Below, in pieces: positions 7,047-15,014 of a stretch of DNA of 17,625 bases. Under the pieces are notes generated by a model. That model was not told the DNA's origin and ran no database searches. It saw only the letters and a program-made list of their open reading frames with translations. Location of the stretch: assembly GCA_002384205.1 (NCBI GenBank), contig DGBH01000142.1:1-17625 (forward strand). The letters run 5' to 3'. Each line of letters begins with the position of its first letter. The first letter of the stretch is position 1. This DNA comes from Bacteroidetes bacterium UBA4009 (GTDB lineage Bacteria > Bacteroidota > Bacteroidia > NS11-12g > UBA9320). The translations under genes and the position numbers were made by a program.

Positions 7047-8535
7047 ACGTTTTCTTCGGGGTTTAGCTTTAATTTTTATAGTTCTGCATTTTGGCGCTCA
7101 TGCAGCTCCTAATTATTTTTATCTTAATTCAAACTTATTAGTAGCTCAAAAATATAATTATGAGCTCAAATTAGATAAAGCTAGAATAGCTCTAAAAAGT
7201 GAATTAGCTGAAAATCCGGACAACTTTGCTGTTCACTACCTCCTTCATTTTAATGCATATCTTAAAGCTTTTGTGAGTGAAGAAGCAGCTGATTACAGAT
7301 CATATATAGCGGTTCAGCAACGTGCGATAGCCCATATACAAAAATTAAATGACAGCGAGCCGTATAAGAAGTTTGCTTTAGCGGACATTTACTTTTATTC
7401 GGCTACCCTGAAAGGAAAGTTTAATGAACTCTATGGCGCAGCGAGAGACATAAACAGAGCACATTCTCTTATCGAGGCAAATCATAAGACATTTCCGGAT
7501 TTTTTACCTAACAATAAAACAAGAGGTATTCTTAAGGTTTATCTTTCTACGGTGCCAGATAATTACGCTTGGGTAATCAACTTTTTAGGGATTAATGGTA
7601 ATCTTGAAGAAGGCTTGGGTCTATTGCGTGCAATAGCTTACAATAGGCATAAAACGCTTGAATATCAAGGAATTGCGAAAGAGGCGTCTTATTTATATTC
7701 GTTTGCCTTGCATCATGTAGCCAAGCAATCAGATAAGGGATGGATAGAAACATTACGCTGCACAGAGGATTATAAATCTAATTTAGTAAGTGCTTTTTTT
7801 AGGAGCAATATGGCTCTTAAGTTAAATCGAAATGAAACCGCCTTGAAAGTGCTATTAGGTAGACCAACGGATAATAATTACGAGCCGTGTATTATTTTTT
7901 ATTATTTACTTGGCACCGCTAAATTGAATAAGGGGGATCCTACAGCAATTGAAGAATTTAAAAAATTTCAAGAGCAGTATAAAGGTAAAAATTATCTAAA
8001 AAGGAATCTTCAAAAAATGAGTTGGTATTATTTTTTGTCAGGAAATAAGAATCAAGCGGAGTTCTATAAAGAATTAATACCAAAGATGGGGGGCTCAATA
8101 AATGAAGATGATAAACTGGCTCATCAATACAGTAAAAAACCGTGGCCTAACAAAGAATTATTGCGTTCGCGGTTGCTCTATGATGGCGGGTATTACACTG
8201 AAGCAGCTTCCGTAATTGCTAAGATTTTATTAAAAGAATTGCCCAACAGCAATCAAAAAGCAGAGTATTGCTATAGAAGAGGACGTATTAGTGAAAAGTT
8301 AGGACATGTAGATTTAGCTATGAAATTTTACGAAGCAAGCTCTTTATATGCCATTCATAGTGACGAGTACTATGGGGCTTATGCAAGTATTTACCTAGGT
8401 GAATATTACGCAGATAAAGGGGATAAACCGATGGCAAAAAAATATTTTGAGAGAGCGTTAAATTTTAAGAATAATAAGGAATACATGGACTCTCTGGAAC
8501 AACGTGCTAAACTGGGCTTGAAAAATCTTAGCTAG
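6988..8535 (+). CDS. Exported tetratricopeptide-repeat protein of unknown function
   Basis: The protein has 515 residues. After a long basic N-terminus comes a hydrophobic stretch (residues about 25-38, LALIFIVLHFGAHA), likely a signal peptide cleaved near Ala39-Ala40. The rest is mostly helical with TPR-like helix pairs: an early one near residues 58-95 and clear ones at the C-terminus, such as AEYCYRRGRISEKLGHVDLAMKFYEA and the following AYASIYLGEYYADKGDKPMAKKYFERAL (each broken here only by reading). TPR proteins serve as interaction scaffolds; the partner is unknown. The only in-frame canonical starts before the signal peptide are ATG 6988 and ATG 6994, both inside the zinc-ribbon gene, giving an overlap of 59 or 53 bases and an unusually long n-region. 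No enzyme motif is visible. It may be a general Bacteroidota family, but I cannot name it. Confidence 0.78.
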   Translation: MSMWKKQKKSQKEEQFVRNKRFLRGLALIFIVLHFGAHAAPNYFYLNSNLLVAQKYNYELKLDKARIALKSELAENPDNFAVHYLLHFNAYLKAFVSEEAADYRSYIAVQQRAIAHIQKLNDSEPYKKFALADIYFYSATLKGKFNELYGAARDINRAHSLIEANHKTFPDFLPNNKTRGILKVYLSTVPDNYAWVINFLGINGNLEEGLGLLRAIAYNRHKTLEYQGIAKEASYLYSFALHHVAKQSDKGWIETLRCTEDYKSNLVSAFFRSNMALKLNRNETALKVLLGRPTDNNYEPCIIFYYLLGTAKLNKGDPTAIEEFKKFQEQYKGKNYLKRNLQKMSWYYFLSGNKNQAEFYKELIPKMGGSINEDDKLAHQYSKKPWPNKELLRSRLLYDGGYYTEAASVIAKILLKELPNSNQKAEYCYRRGRISEKLGHVDLAMKFYEASSLYAIHSDEYYGAYASIYLGEYYADKGDKPMAKKYFERALNFKNNKEYMDSLEQRAKLGLKNLS

Positions 8536-8584
8536 GTTCTGGTACTATTTATACTTAGGTGAAAAAACTTCTATCTGACGGTTA

Positions 8585-8605
8585 TTCGCTTACTTAGCAA
8601 GCGAA
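8585..8605 (+). terminator. Hairpin after the TPR gene, possible terminator without T-run
   Basis: A perfect 7-bp inverted repeat, TTCGCTT / AAGCGAA with a 7-base loop, begins 49 bases after the TPR stop in the longest gene-free stretch of the window (8536-8757). No T-run follows, so it may only be an RNA 3'-end stabiliser. The remainder of this stretch shows only the gltX promoter box. Confidence 0.35.
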
Positions 8606-8728
8606 AGGAATAGGAATATCTAGGTAGAATTGGACGTTCTTCTTTCTGTTACAATAATGTTTTTAAGACCATCATGGTTAATAGAAATTAGTAATAAAAA
8701 TAGAAGGTTAATTTGCCATAAATGGGTC

Positions 8729-8736
8729 TATTTTTG
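8729..8736 (+). promoter_or_regulatory. -7 promoter box TATTTTTG ahead of gltX
   Basis: TATTTTTG fits TAnnTTTG and lies 21 bases before the GTG start of gltX. The 12 bases TATTTTTGTGCC are identical to those ahead of the T9SS-tail gene at 466-477. A TTG at 8713-8715 is only 13 bases upstream, so the -33 element is unclear. Confidence 0.45.
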
Positions 8737-8757
8737 TGCCTTTAAAAAGCAGTAAGA

Positions 8758-10284
8758 GTGAGCGAAAGACCAGTTAGAGTAAGATTTGCACCTAGTCCTA
8801 CCGGGCCATTGCACATAGGTGGAGTAAGAACAGCGTTATACAATTATCTTTTTGCTAAACAGCACGGAGGTAAATTTTTACTTCGAATTGAAGATACGGA
8901 TCAAAAAAGATTTGTACCTGGAGCAGAAGAGTATATTAATCAAAGTTTGGCATGGCTTGGTCTAAAGGTGGATGAAGGGGTGAAAGAAGGTGGAGATTTT
9001 GGACCCTACAAGCAAAGCGAACGAATGGATATATATGCTGCATATGCCCATCAGCTAGTACTTGAGGATAAGGCCTATTATGCATTTGATACTCCAGAGG
9101 AAATAAATGCCATGAAAGAAAGACTTATGGCAAATAATATGGCTGCTAAGTATGATGCAATATCCAGAATGAGTATGAAAAACTCCTTGACGCTAAGCAG
9201 CGACGAGGTAAAGGAAAAATTGCAAAACGGAGATGATTTTGTAGTTAGAATTAAATTACCGCGAAATGAGGAAATTCGTTTTCATGATATAATAAGAGGA
9301 TGGATTGTTTTTAATAGCAGTCAGTTGGATGATAAGGTACTACTAAAAGGGGATGGGTTGCCCACCTATCATTTGGCCAATATCGTGGATGATTATAAAA
9401 TGGACATTAGCCATGTAATCAGGGGCGAAGAATGGCTTCCATCAGCGCCTTTACATGTAATGCTATATAGATATTTAGGCTGGGAAGATAAAATGCCTCA
9501 ATTTGCTCACTTACCTCTTATTCTGAGACCTGATGGTAAAGGAAAATTAAGTAAGAGAGATGGAGACAAACTAGGAATACCTGTATTCCCTTTGGAATGG
9601 CATGCCGCTGATGGTGAAAAAAGCAGCGGATATAGGGAATCTGGTTTTATGCCTAATGCTGTAGTTAATCTACTGGCGATGCTAGGTTGGCACCCTGCAG
9701 ATAACAAGGAATTATTTACAATAGATGAATTAGTGCAAGCTTTTAGCCTTGAACGTGTGTCTAAAAGTGGAGCTAAGTTTGATATCGATAAGGCAAAATG
9801 GTACAATCATCAATATTTATTGTCTGCAACGTCAGATGAACTTTTGATTTTAATAAAAGATGATTTAGAGCCTATGCATACGGCAAATGGTCAAGAATAT
9901 CTGGTGAAAGTGCTAGATATGCTTAAAGAAAAAGTAAGTTTTGCAAACGAAATACTGCCGCTAGGAGAATATTTTTTTACACTTCCGACCAAGTATGACG
10001 AAGGGGTACAAAATAAAAAATGGAATCCAGAAGTGGCGAATCATATACATGATTATGTAAATGAATTGGTAGTTAACAAATACGCAAGTGCCACAGAAAT
10101 GGAACAACACTTACAGTCTTATGCGGATGATTGCGGCATAAATAAAGGCACCTTAATGCAGCCTCTACGTTGGGCAATTAGCGGTCAAGCTGGTGGGCCA
10201 CCTATTTTTGAGATGATGGAATTAATAGGTCTTGATAGTATTGCTGAACGGGTTAAGATAGCACGCATGAAGCATGCATTATAA
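8758..10284 (+). CDS. gltX: Glutamyl-tRNA synthetase
   Basis: This class I aminoacyl-tRNA synthetase charges tRNA-Glu with glutamate in the cytoplasm. The family opening VRFAPSPTGPLHIGGVRTAL is present (residues 8-26), including the HIGH-like motif HIGG at 19-22. The KMSKS-like motif KLSKRDG is at 263-269, and IRGEEWLPSAPLH and other catalytic-domain segments lie in between. The C-terminal helical anticodon-binding region follows. The length, 508 residues, is normal for Bacteroidota. The start is GTG at 8758, giving the expected N-terminus SERPVRVRFAPSPTG; no ATG is suitable. It is flanked by its own promoter box and ends 15 bases from the convergent rnc, so it appears to be transcribed alone. 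Whether it is discriminating or also charges tRNA-Gln cannot be told from sequence by eye. Confidence 0.96.
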   Translation: MSERPVRVRFAPSPTGPLHIGGVRTALYNYLFAKQHGGKFLLRIEDTDQKRFVPGAEEYINQSLAWLGLKVDEGVKEGGDFGPYKQSERMDIYAAYAHQLVLEDKAYYAFDTPEEINAMKERLMANNMAAKYDAISRMSMKNSLTLSSDEVKEKLQNGDDFVVRIKLPRNEEIRFHDIIRGWIVFNSSQLDDKVLLKGDGLPTYHLANIVDDYKMDISHVIRGEEWLPSAPLHVMLYRYLGWEDKMPQFAHLPLILRPDGKGKLSKRDGDKLGIPVFPLEWHAADGEKSSGYRESGFMPNAVVNLLAMLGWHPADNKELFTIDELVQAFSLERVSKSGAKFDIDKAKWYNHQYLLSATSDELLILIKDDLEPMHTANGQEYLVKVLDMLKEKVSFANEILPLGEYFFTLPTKYDEGVQNKKWNPEVANHIHDYVNELVVNKYASATEMEQHLQSYADDCGINKGTLMQPLRWAISGQAGGPPIFEMMELIGLDSIAERVKIARMKHAL

Positions 10285-10299
10285 TCCTAGTGCATTAAT

Positions 10300-11040
10300 T
10301 TATAATAGGTTTAGTGCTTGACAAGCTTTCTCGCTTGCTAGTTGTTCTGCTACTTTTTTGGATTTAGCACGTGCTTTTGCGATTTCGTTACCGTCCAAAT
10401 TTACGCCAATAATGTAGGTTTTGATTTTGCCCTCCGGCTCGGTATTTAGAATTTTATATTCGAGCTCTTTTTTCTCCTTTTGAGCATATTGATTCAATAG
10501 ACTTTTGAAGTTTTCTGTAATATCTTTAAGCTCATCAAAATCCAAATGCACACCTATAATTTTTTTACGGATAAATTGGTGTGTAAACTCATATCCTTTG
10601 TCCAAGTATATAGCGCCAATAAGAGCTTCTAAGGCATTGCCTCCCATGGTTCGAAGAGCGGCAGGATTTTTACTAATGGCTTGGTCAAACATGAGTAAAT
10701 TGGACAGTCCCATATCGATAGCTATCTGTGCTAATTTTTTTCTGCTTACGGATTTACTTCTCATTTCTGTGAGGAAACCTTCTCCTCGAAATGGGAATTT
10801 CTTAAAAAGCATTTCAGCTATTATAGCATCCAGTATAGCGTCACCTAAAAACTCTAATCTCTCATTGTTTAGTTTTGTCGGGATGCCTTCTTTTATTTGA
10901 GCAACAGAATTGTGCAAAAAGGCTTGCTTGTATATTCCAATGTTAGATGGACAGTAACCAAGAACCCTATATAAAAGGGCATAGGTTTCTTTGTTGCTCG
11001 AAAAATGGGAATAGTATAGTTTTAAAATACTGCCGAACAC
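10300..11040 (-). CDS. rnc: Ribonuclease III
   Basis: RNase III cleaves double-stranded RNA, including rRNA precursors. The catalytic signature NERLEFLGD spans residues 59-67 and is followed by the second catalytic segment NALEALIGAIYLDKG (from residue 135). The C-terminal double-stranded-RNA-binding domain runs from about residue 175 and ends with AKARAKSKKVAEQLASEKA. The length is 246 residues, normal for Bacteroidota. In the second segment the position of the metal-binding Asp known from E. coli is Asn135, while Glu138 is kept; I recall this Asn as common in Bacteroidota. The start is GTG 11040, four bases after the fabF stop. Third gene of acpP-fabF-rnc, a gene order typical of the phylum and probably one transcript. 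The start might be shorter, but no better codon precedes the conserved region. Confidence 0.95.
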   Translation of the reverse strand: MFGSILKLYYSHFSSNKETYALLYRVLGYCPSNIGIYKQAFLHNSVAQIKEGIPTKLNNERLEFLGDAILDAIIAEMLFKKFPFRGEGFLTEMRSKSVSRKKLAQIAIDMGLSNLLMFDQAISKNPAALRTMGGNALEALIGAIYLDKGYEFTHQFIRKKIIGVHLDFDELKDITENFKSLLNQYAQKEKKELEYKILNTEPEGKIKTYIIGVNLDGNEIAKARAKSKKVAEQLASEKACQALNLL

Positions 11041-11044
11041 AGTA

Positions 11045-12295
11045 TTACTCGCATTTACCCATTATGACGGATGCATTATGTCCTCCAAAACCGAAGGTAT
11101 TACTTAATGCATATTTAACTTCTCGATGTTGAGCAGTATTAAAAGTAAAATTGAGTTTAGCATCAAACTGCTCATCATCGGTAAAATGATTTATAGTTGG
11201 AGGAATAATTCCGGTGTTAATAGCGCTAAGACAAGCTAACGCTTCTACTGCGCCAGCAGCACCCAAAAGGTGTCCTGTCATAGATTTAGTAGAACTAATA
11301 TTAAGCTTGTAGGCGTGTTCCCCAAATACGTTCAGTATTGCTTTGCTTTCGCTCACATCACCAAGAGGTGTCGAGGTACCATGTACATTGACATAGTCTA
11401 ATTGGTCAGGTGTTAAACCTGCATCTCTAAGCGCAATTTTCATAACATTTTGAGCTCCTAAGCCTTCTGGGTGTGGTGCAGTAATGTGGTAAGCATCTGC
11501 GGTCATACCCGCGCCTAAAATCTCACCGTATATCCTAGCGCCTCTAGCTTTGGCACTTTCATACTCTTCTAAGATAAGAGATGCTGCACCTTCTCCTAGT
11601 ACAAATCCATCCCGATCTTTATCAAAAGGACGAGAGGCAGTACTCGGGCTATCATTGCGCTCAGACAATGCTTTCATACTATTAAATCCACCAATAGCAG
11701 ATTGGGTAACACAAGATTCTGAGCCACCAGTAACAATTGCTCTGGCCATCCCTAGTCTAATGTAATTAAATGCATCAATGATAGCATTATTAGATGAAGC
11801 ACAAGCGGATATGGTTCCGAAATTAGGCCCCCTGAAGCCATATTTTATGGAAATATACCCAGGAGCTATATCCCCAATCATTTTAGGAATAAAAAAGGGA
11901 TTAAACCTAGGGGTACCATCTCCCTTGGCAAAATCACCAAGCTCAACAGATAATGTGGTAAGTCCTCCAATTCCAGAACCCCATATTACCCCAATTTCTT
12001 CAGGTACAAATTGGGTATCCATAATGCCGCTATCTTTCACAGCCTCATCGACTGCTACCATAGCGTATTGTGTAAAAGGATCCATTTTGCGAGCTTCTTT
12101 GCGATCTAAGTGGTCGTCAATACTGAAGTTTTTTAGCTCACACGCAAATCTTGTTTTGAACTTTTCAGCATCAAAACGTGTGATCGGTGCAGCACCGCTT
12201 ACTCCGTTAGATAGTGCACTCCAATATTCCTGGGCAGTGTTGCCTATTGGTGTTAGAGCGCCTATTCCTGTGACTACTACTCGCTTGAGTTGCAT
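11045..12295 (-). CDS. fabF: Beta-ketoacyl-ACP synthase II
   Basis: FabF condenses malonyl-ACP with a growing acyl-ACP in fatty acid elongation. The complete catalytic set is visible: nucleophile Cys165 in TISACASSNNAI, His305 in NVHGTSTPLGD, Lys337, and His342 in MTGHLLGAAGAVEA. The N-terminus MQLKRVVVTGIGALTPIG and the C-terminal SNTFGFGGHNAS are classic for FabF, and the length (416) is normal. ATG 12295 is 25 bases downstream of the acpP stop, so the enzyme is made with its carrier protein substrate. Cys165 followed by Ala-Ser-Ser rather than Ala-Thr is within the variation of the family. Confidence in type II (FabF) over FabB rests on overall similarity and the acpP-fabF linkage. Confidence 0.96.
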   Translation of the reverse strand: MQLKRVVVTGIGALTPIGNTAQEYWSALSNGVSGAAPITRFDAEKFKTRFACELKNFSIDDHLDRKEARKMDPFTQYAMVAVDEAVKDSGIMDTQFVPEEIGVIWGSGIGGLTTLSVELGDFAKGDGTPRFNPFFIPKMIGDIAPGYISIKYGFRGPNFGTISACASSNNAIIDAFNYIRLGMARAIVTGGSESCVTQSAIGGFNSMKALSERNDSPSTASRPFDKDRDGFVLGEGAASLILEEYESAKARGARIYGEILGAGMTADAYHITAPHPEGLGAQNVMKIALRDAGLTPDQLDYVNVHGTSTPLGDVSESKAILNVFGEHAYKLNISSTKSMTGHLLGAAGAVEALACLSAINTGIIPPTINHFTDDEQFDAKLNFTFNTAQHREVKYALSNTFGFGGHNASVIMGKCE

Positions 12296-12320
12296 TCGCT
12301 ATGGTTTTAGGTTAATAGGA

Positions 12321-12554
12321 TTATACGTTTGCAGTAATATAGGTAACTGCGTCACCAACGGTAGCAATTTTTTCTGCTTGTTCGTCAGGTATTGCAATGT
12401 TAAATTCTTTTTCGAATTCCATGATTAACTCTACCGTATCAAGAGAGTCAGCACCAAGATCATTAGTGAAGCTTGCTTCCGTAGTTACTTCAGATTCTTC
12501 TACACCTAACTTATCTACGATGATTGCGATTACTTTTTCAGCTATTTCAGACAT
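12321..12554 (-). CDS. acpP: Acyl carrier protein
   Basis: This is a 77-residue acidic four-helix carrier protein. The phosphopantetheine attachment motif [15 protein letters not shown] is intact, with the modified Ser in DSL. It carries growing acyl chains for fatty acid and lipid A synthesis. Length and sequence ([20 protein letters not shown] before the site) are standard. ATG 12554 is preceded by an A-rich stretch rather than a Shine-Dalgarno sequence, as usual in this phylum. First gene of acpP-fabF-rnc, divergent from the IPExxxVDY gene across 96 bases that must hold both promoters. Confidence 0.97.
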   Translation of the reverse strand: MSEIAEKVIAIIVDKLGVEESEVTTEASFTNDLGADSLDTVELIMEFEKEFNIAIPDEQAEKIATVGDAVTYITANV

Positions 12555-12577
12555 GATTTTTATTTATTTAAGTGCTG

Positions 12578-12608
12578 CAAAGAACTATTTTTTAGATAAA
12601 AACTACAA
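12578..12608 (-). promoter_or_regulatory. Probable acpP promoter (TTG, 20 bases, GTTCTTTG)
   Basis: Read on the minus strand, TTG (12608-12606), a 20-base gap and GTTCTTTG (12585-12578) give good Bacteroidota -33/-7 spacing. The TTTG half of the -7 box is intact but the TA half is not. The acpP ATG follows 23 bases later. Confidence 0.35.
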
Positions 12609-12650
12609 CATTAATTTACATTAAACTTGCACTCGTACTTTATACACTAC

Positions 12651-13061
12651 ATGAGCAACCATTTTACACTTGAGGAACTAGAGCTTGAATACCCTATTAT
12701 ATATGGTGTTTCAACACCTTTACGCCATATTAAATTAGGATTTGAGATAGAATGCCATCCAGATTTTTTAGTGGAATTTCATGAGGATATTGAAAGTTAT
12801 GTTGGTAAAAGTGCTCATACAAGTTTCTTGATAACTTATTTAGAGGATAAAACACAGCTGCTTGTGATCAGAAATAAAGGCACAAAATCTCTTTTCTATC
12901 CTCGGTACAAAAAAGTGGACTATTTACTATGTGCAATCGGCGAAGATGAGCTGAATCCAGAAATCATTAAGATAATTACCAAACTAAAGGGAATATCTAT
13001 TTGTTTTGCACTTGATAAACCACAACAGAAAGAAATACTAAATTTCAGCCAATTACAATGA
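12651..13061 (+). CDS. IPExxxVDY-family protein (diverged), upstream of pyruvate kinase
   Basis: This 136-residue soluble protein has no recognisable catalytic motif. Family assignment rests on two things. Its position between acpP-fabF-rnc and pyk is where Bacteroidota carry the small IPExxxVDY family. It also has a matching nine-residue segment, YPRYKKVDY (residues 83-91), in which VDY is exact, the spacing is exact and IPE has become YPR. The following LLCAIGED also fits the family. ATG 12651 is preferred to an upstream codon at 12627 because the extra residues (HSYFIHY) look non-coding. Its TGA overlaps the pyk ATG as ATGA, so the two are translationally coupled. Function is unknown; coupling suggests a role linked to pyruvate kinase, but that is inference. 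Confidence 0.75.
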   Translation: MSNHFTLEELELEYPIIYGVSTPLRHIKLGFEIECHPDFLVEFHEDIESYVGKSAHTSFLITYLEDKTQLLVIRNKGTKSLFYPRYKKVDYLLCAIGEDELNPEIIKIITKLKGISICFALDKPQQKEILNFSQLQ

Positions 13062-14497
13062 GTAAAAATATTAAATACAACAAGACCAAAATTATTGCGA
13101 CCATGGGCCCCGCTTCGTCTAGCGTTCCTATGCTAAAAAAATTAATAAAAGCGGGACTTGATGTTTGTCGTATAAACTTTTCACATGGAGATTGGGATAC
13201 GCATTTACAAGTAGTTAAGAATATCAGACAAGTCAATGCTGAACTTGGCACTAATGTGGGGATTTTAGGGGACTTACAAGGTCCTAAACTTAGAATAGGC
13301 AAAGTAGAAAATAATCAAATGCTTCTCGAAACAGGTGCAACAATGACACTTACTACGAAAGCTACAGTAAGTTCAGGTAATACTATATATGTTAAGTATT
13401 CAACCTTAGCTCGCGATGTTAAAGTAGGCGAGAGGGTGTTGCTGGACGATGGTAAATTGGAACTTGAATTTTCCAAAAGAGTCGATGAAAACACTGTTGA
13501 AGCAGTTGTAATTAATGGCGGATTTTTGAGTTCTAATAAAGGTTTTAACTTACCTTCTTCTGATATGTCTGTGACTTGCCTTACTCCTAAAGACAGGAAT
13601 GATCTCGAGTTTGTAATGGAACATAAACTGGATTGGGTTGCACTATCATTTGTAAGAGAAGCACAAGATATAATTGAGCTGAGAGAAATATTAAATGCAA
13701 ACGAATGCCATGCTCACATTGTAGCAAAAATAGAAAAGCCGCAAGCTGTTAAAAATATTGAAGCAATTATATCCGTAACAGATGCCATCATGGTTGCACG
13801 CGGAGATTTAGGTGTTGAAATGCCTATGGAGCAAGTGCCTATGATACAAAAACGAATTGTGTCCCTCTGCATCGATGCCTCGACACCTGTAATAATAGCA
13901 ACTCAAATGATGGAGAGTATGATTACTTCTCCAACGCCAACACGCGCAGAAACTAGTGACGTGGCAAATGCCGTAATGGATGGTGCTGATGCAGTAATGC
14001 TTAGTGCAGAAACTTCTGTAGGAGAGTATCCTCTTAAAGCAGTTGAAGCCGTAGAAAAAATACTGGGAAGTACTGAGCAAGGTTGGAATATTTATAATAA
14101 ATTTAAAAAACCTGATCCATCATCACCTTCTTTTATCTCGGATAGAATATGCTATTCATCGGTGAATATGAGCGAAGGTTTAAATGCCAAGGCAATTATA
14201 TCGATGACACAAAGTGGATACACAGCTTATAAAATAGCGAGTGGCAGACCCAATTGTGATGTCTTTATTTTTACGGCAAATAGACACTTATTAGCAAGAC
14301 TAAGCTTGGTTTGGAATGTAAGAGCATTCTATTATGATAGCATGACAAATACAGATCTTACCATTAAAGAAGTTATTGGCATTCTAAAGGAGAAAGGCTT
14401 ACTGGTAGACGGTGATGTGGTCATAAATACCGCAGCGATGCCCGTGTCTGAAAACGGGAAAACAAATGCATTAAAAATAAGTACAGTAGGAGAATAA
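13058..14497 (+). CDS. pyk: Pyruvate kinase
   Basis: Pyruvate kinase converts phosphoenolpyruvate and ADP to pyruvate and ATP, the last step of glycolysis. All expected parts are present: the N-terminal KTKIIATMGPASS, CRINFSHG (residues 37-44, with the substrate-binding Arg, Asn and Ser), the B domain starting near GDLQGPKLRIG, the catalytic lysine at 224 in VAKIEKPQAV with metal ligand Glu226, the second metal ligand in VARGDLGVEMP (Asp250), and SPTPTRAETSDVANAVMDGADAVMLS in shortened form over residues 291-316. The C-terminal domain follows, giving 479 residues, the usual bacterial length. The start overlaps the preceding gene (ATGA) and its TAA overlaps the next ATG (TAATG), so the three genes form a tightly coupled unit. 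No phosphotransferase-like extra domain is present. Confidence 0.96.
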   Translation: MSKNIKYNKTKIIATMGPASSSVPMLKKLIKAGLDVCRINFSHGDWDTHLQVVKNIRQVNAELGTNVGILGDLQGPKLRIGKVENNQMLLETGATMTLTTKATVSSGNTIYVKYSTLARDVKVGERVLLDDGKLELEFSKRVDENTVEAVVINGGFLSSNKGFNLPSSDMSVTCLTPKDRNDLEFVMEHKLDWVALSFVREAQDIIELREILNANECHAHIVAKIEKPQAVKNIEAIISVTDAIMVARGDLGVEMPMEQVPMIQKRIVSLCIDASTPVIIATQMMESMITSPTPTRAETSDVANAVMDGADAVMLSAETSVGEYPLKAVEAVEKILGSTEQGWNIYNKFKKPDPSSPSFISDRICYSSVNMSEGLNAKAIISMTQSGYTAYKIASGRPNCDVFIFTANRHLLARLSLVWNVRAFYYDSMTNTDLTIKEVIGILKEKGLLVDGDVVINTAAMPVSENGKTNALKISTVGE

Positions 14498-15009
14498 TGG
14501 AAGAAGAGAAAATCATAAATAGAGTAGCTCAAAGTGGGATTGTATCCATAGACCTAGAGGATCTTGTACCCTATCGTGATTCAAAGTCTGTAGATATTGC
14601 TGAGCAACTTTTTCAGGGTTTAATTTTAAAAGAAGCTGATTTTAGAGCTTGGATTAAAGAATCTGACTGGTTAGCATATAAAGATTGCGATGTGGCAATA
14701 CACTGCTCTGTAGATGCAGTAGTGCCTACATGGGCATATATGCTAGTAGCATCAGCATTACAAGACTACACCTCAAGTGTTTATTTTTGCTCACCTGCGC
14801 AGCTTAATGCCATGGTAGTAGAAAGAGAGCTTTCAGTGATACGCCCAGAGGATTATTTAGACAAGCGTGTGGTTATTAAAGGATGCGGAAATCGAGCGAT
14901 TAGCAATCACGCTTATATTCTGTTAACTAGCAAGCTAGTGCCGGTAGTAAAGTCACTAATGTTTGGTGAGCCTTGCAGTACAGTTCCTGTATACAAGCAA
15001 CGGAAATAA
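14497..15009 (+). CDS. DUF2480 family protein
   Basis: This is a 170-residue cytoplasmic protein of a family largely confined to Bacteroidota. I recognise it from the opening (RVAQSGIVSIDLEDL), the middle DVAIHCSVDAVVPTWAYML, and the very conserved end KGCGNRAISNHAYILLTSKL followed by PVVKSLMFGEPCSTVPVYK. Conserved Cys residues in KGCGN and GEPCSTVP, with a His and further Cys in AIHCS, suggest a possible metal site, but this is inference. Function is unknown. Its ATG overlaps the pyk stop (TAATG), making it the third gene of the IPExxxVDY-pyk-DUF2480 unit. The end lies five bases from the convergent OmpA-domain gene. Confidence 0.88.
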   Translation: MEEEKIINRVAQSGIVSIDLEDLVPYRDSKSVDIAEQLFQGLILKEADFRAWIKESDWLAYKDCDVAIHCSVDAVVPTWAYMLVASALQDYTSSVYFCSPAQLNAMVVERELSVIRPEDYLDKRVVIKGCGNRAISNHAYILLTSKLVPVVKSLMFGEPCSTVPVYKQRK

Positions 15010-15014
15010 TAGAA

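Noticed and set aside
8536..8757. Possible small RNA or tRNA in the longest gap
   Set aside because: Only one 7-bp hairpin and the gltX promoter box are visible; no cloverleaf or conserved RNA motif could be found by eye.
10285..10299. Possible bidirectional terminator between gltX and rnc
   Set aside because: The 15-base gap and its surroundings (GCATGAAGCATGCATTATAA) show short repeats but no stable stem with a T-run.
11778..12428. A 216-codon open frame on the plus strand opposite fabF and acpP
   Set aside because: It is antisense to two certain genes, has no family-like motif and a low-complexity composition; a shadow of the coding strand.
13808..14080. Cys/His-rich open frame opposite pyk (minus strand)
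   Set aside because: The apparent Cys and His richness is the reverse complement of conserved pyruvate kinase codons, not a metal-binding protein.
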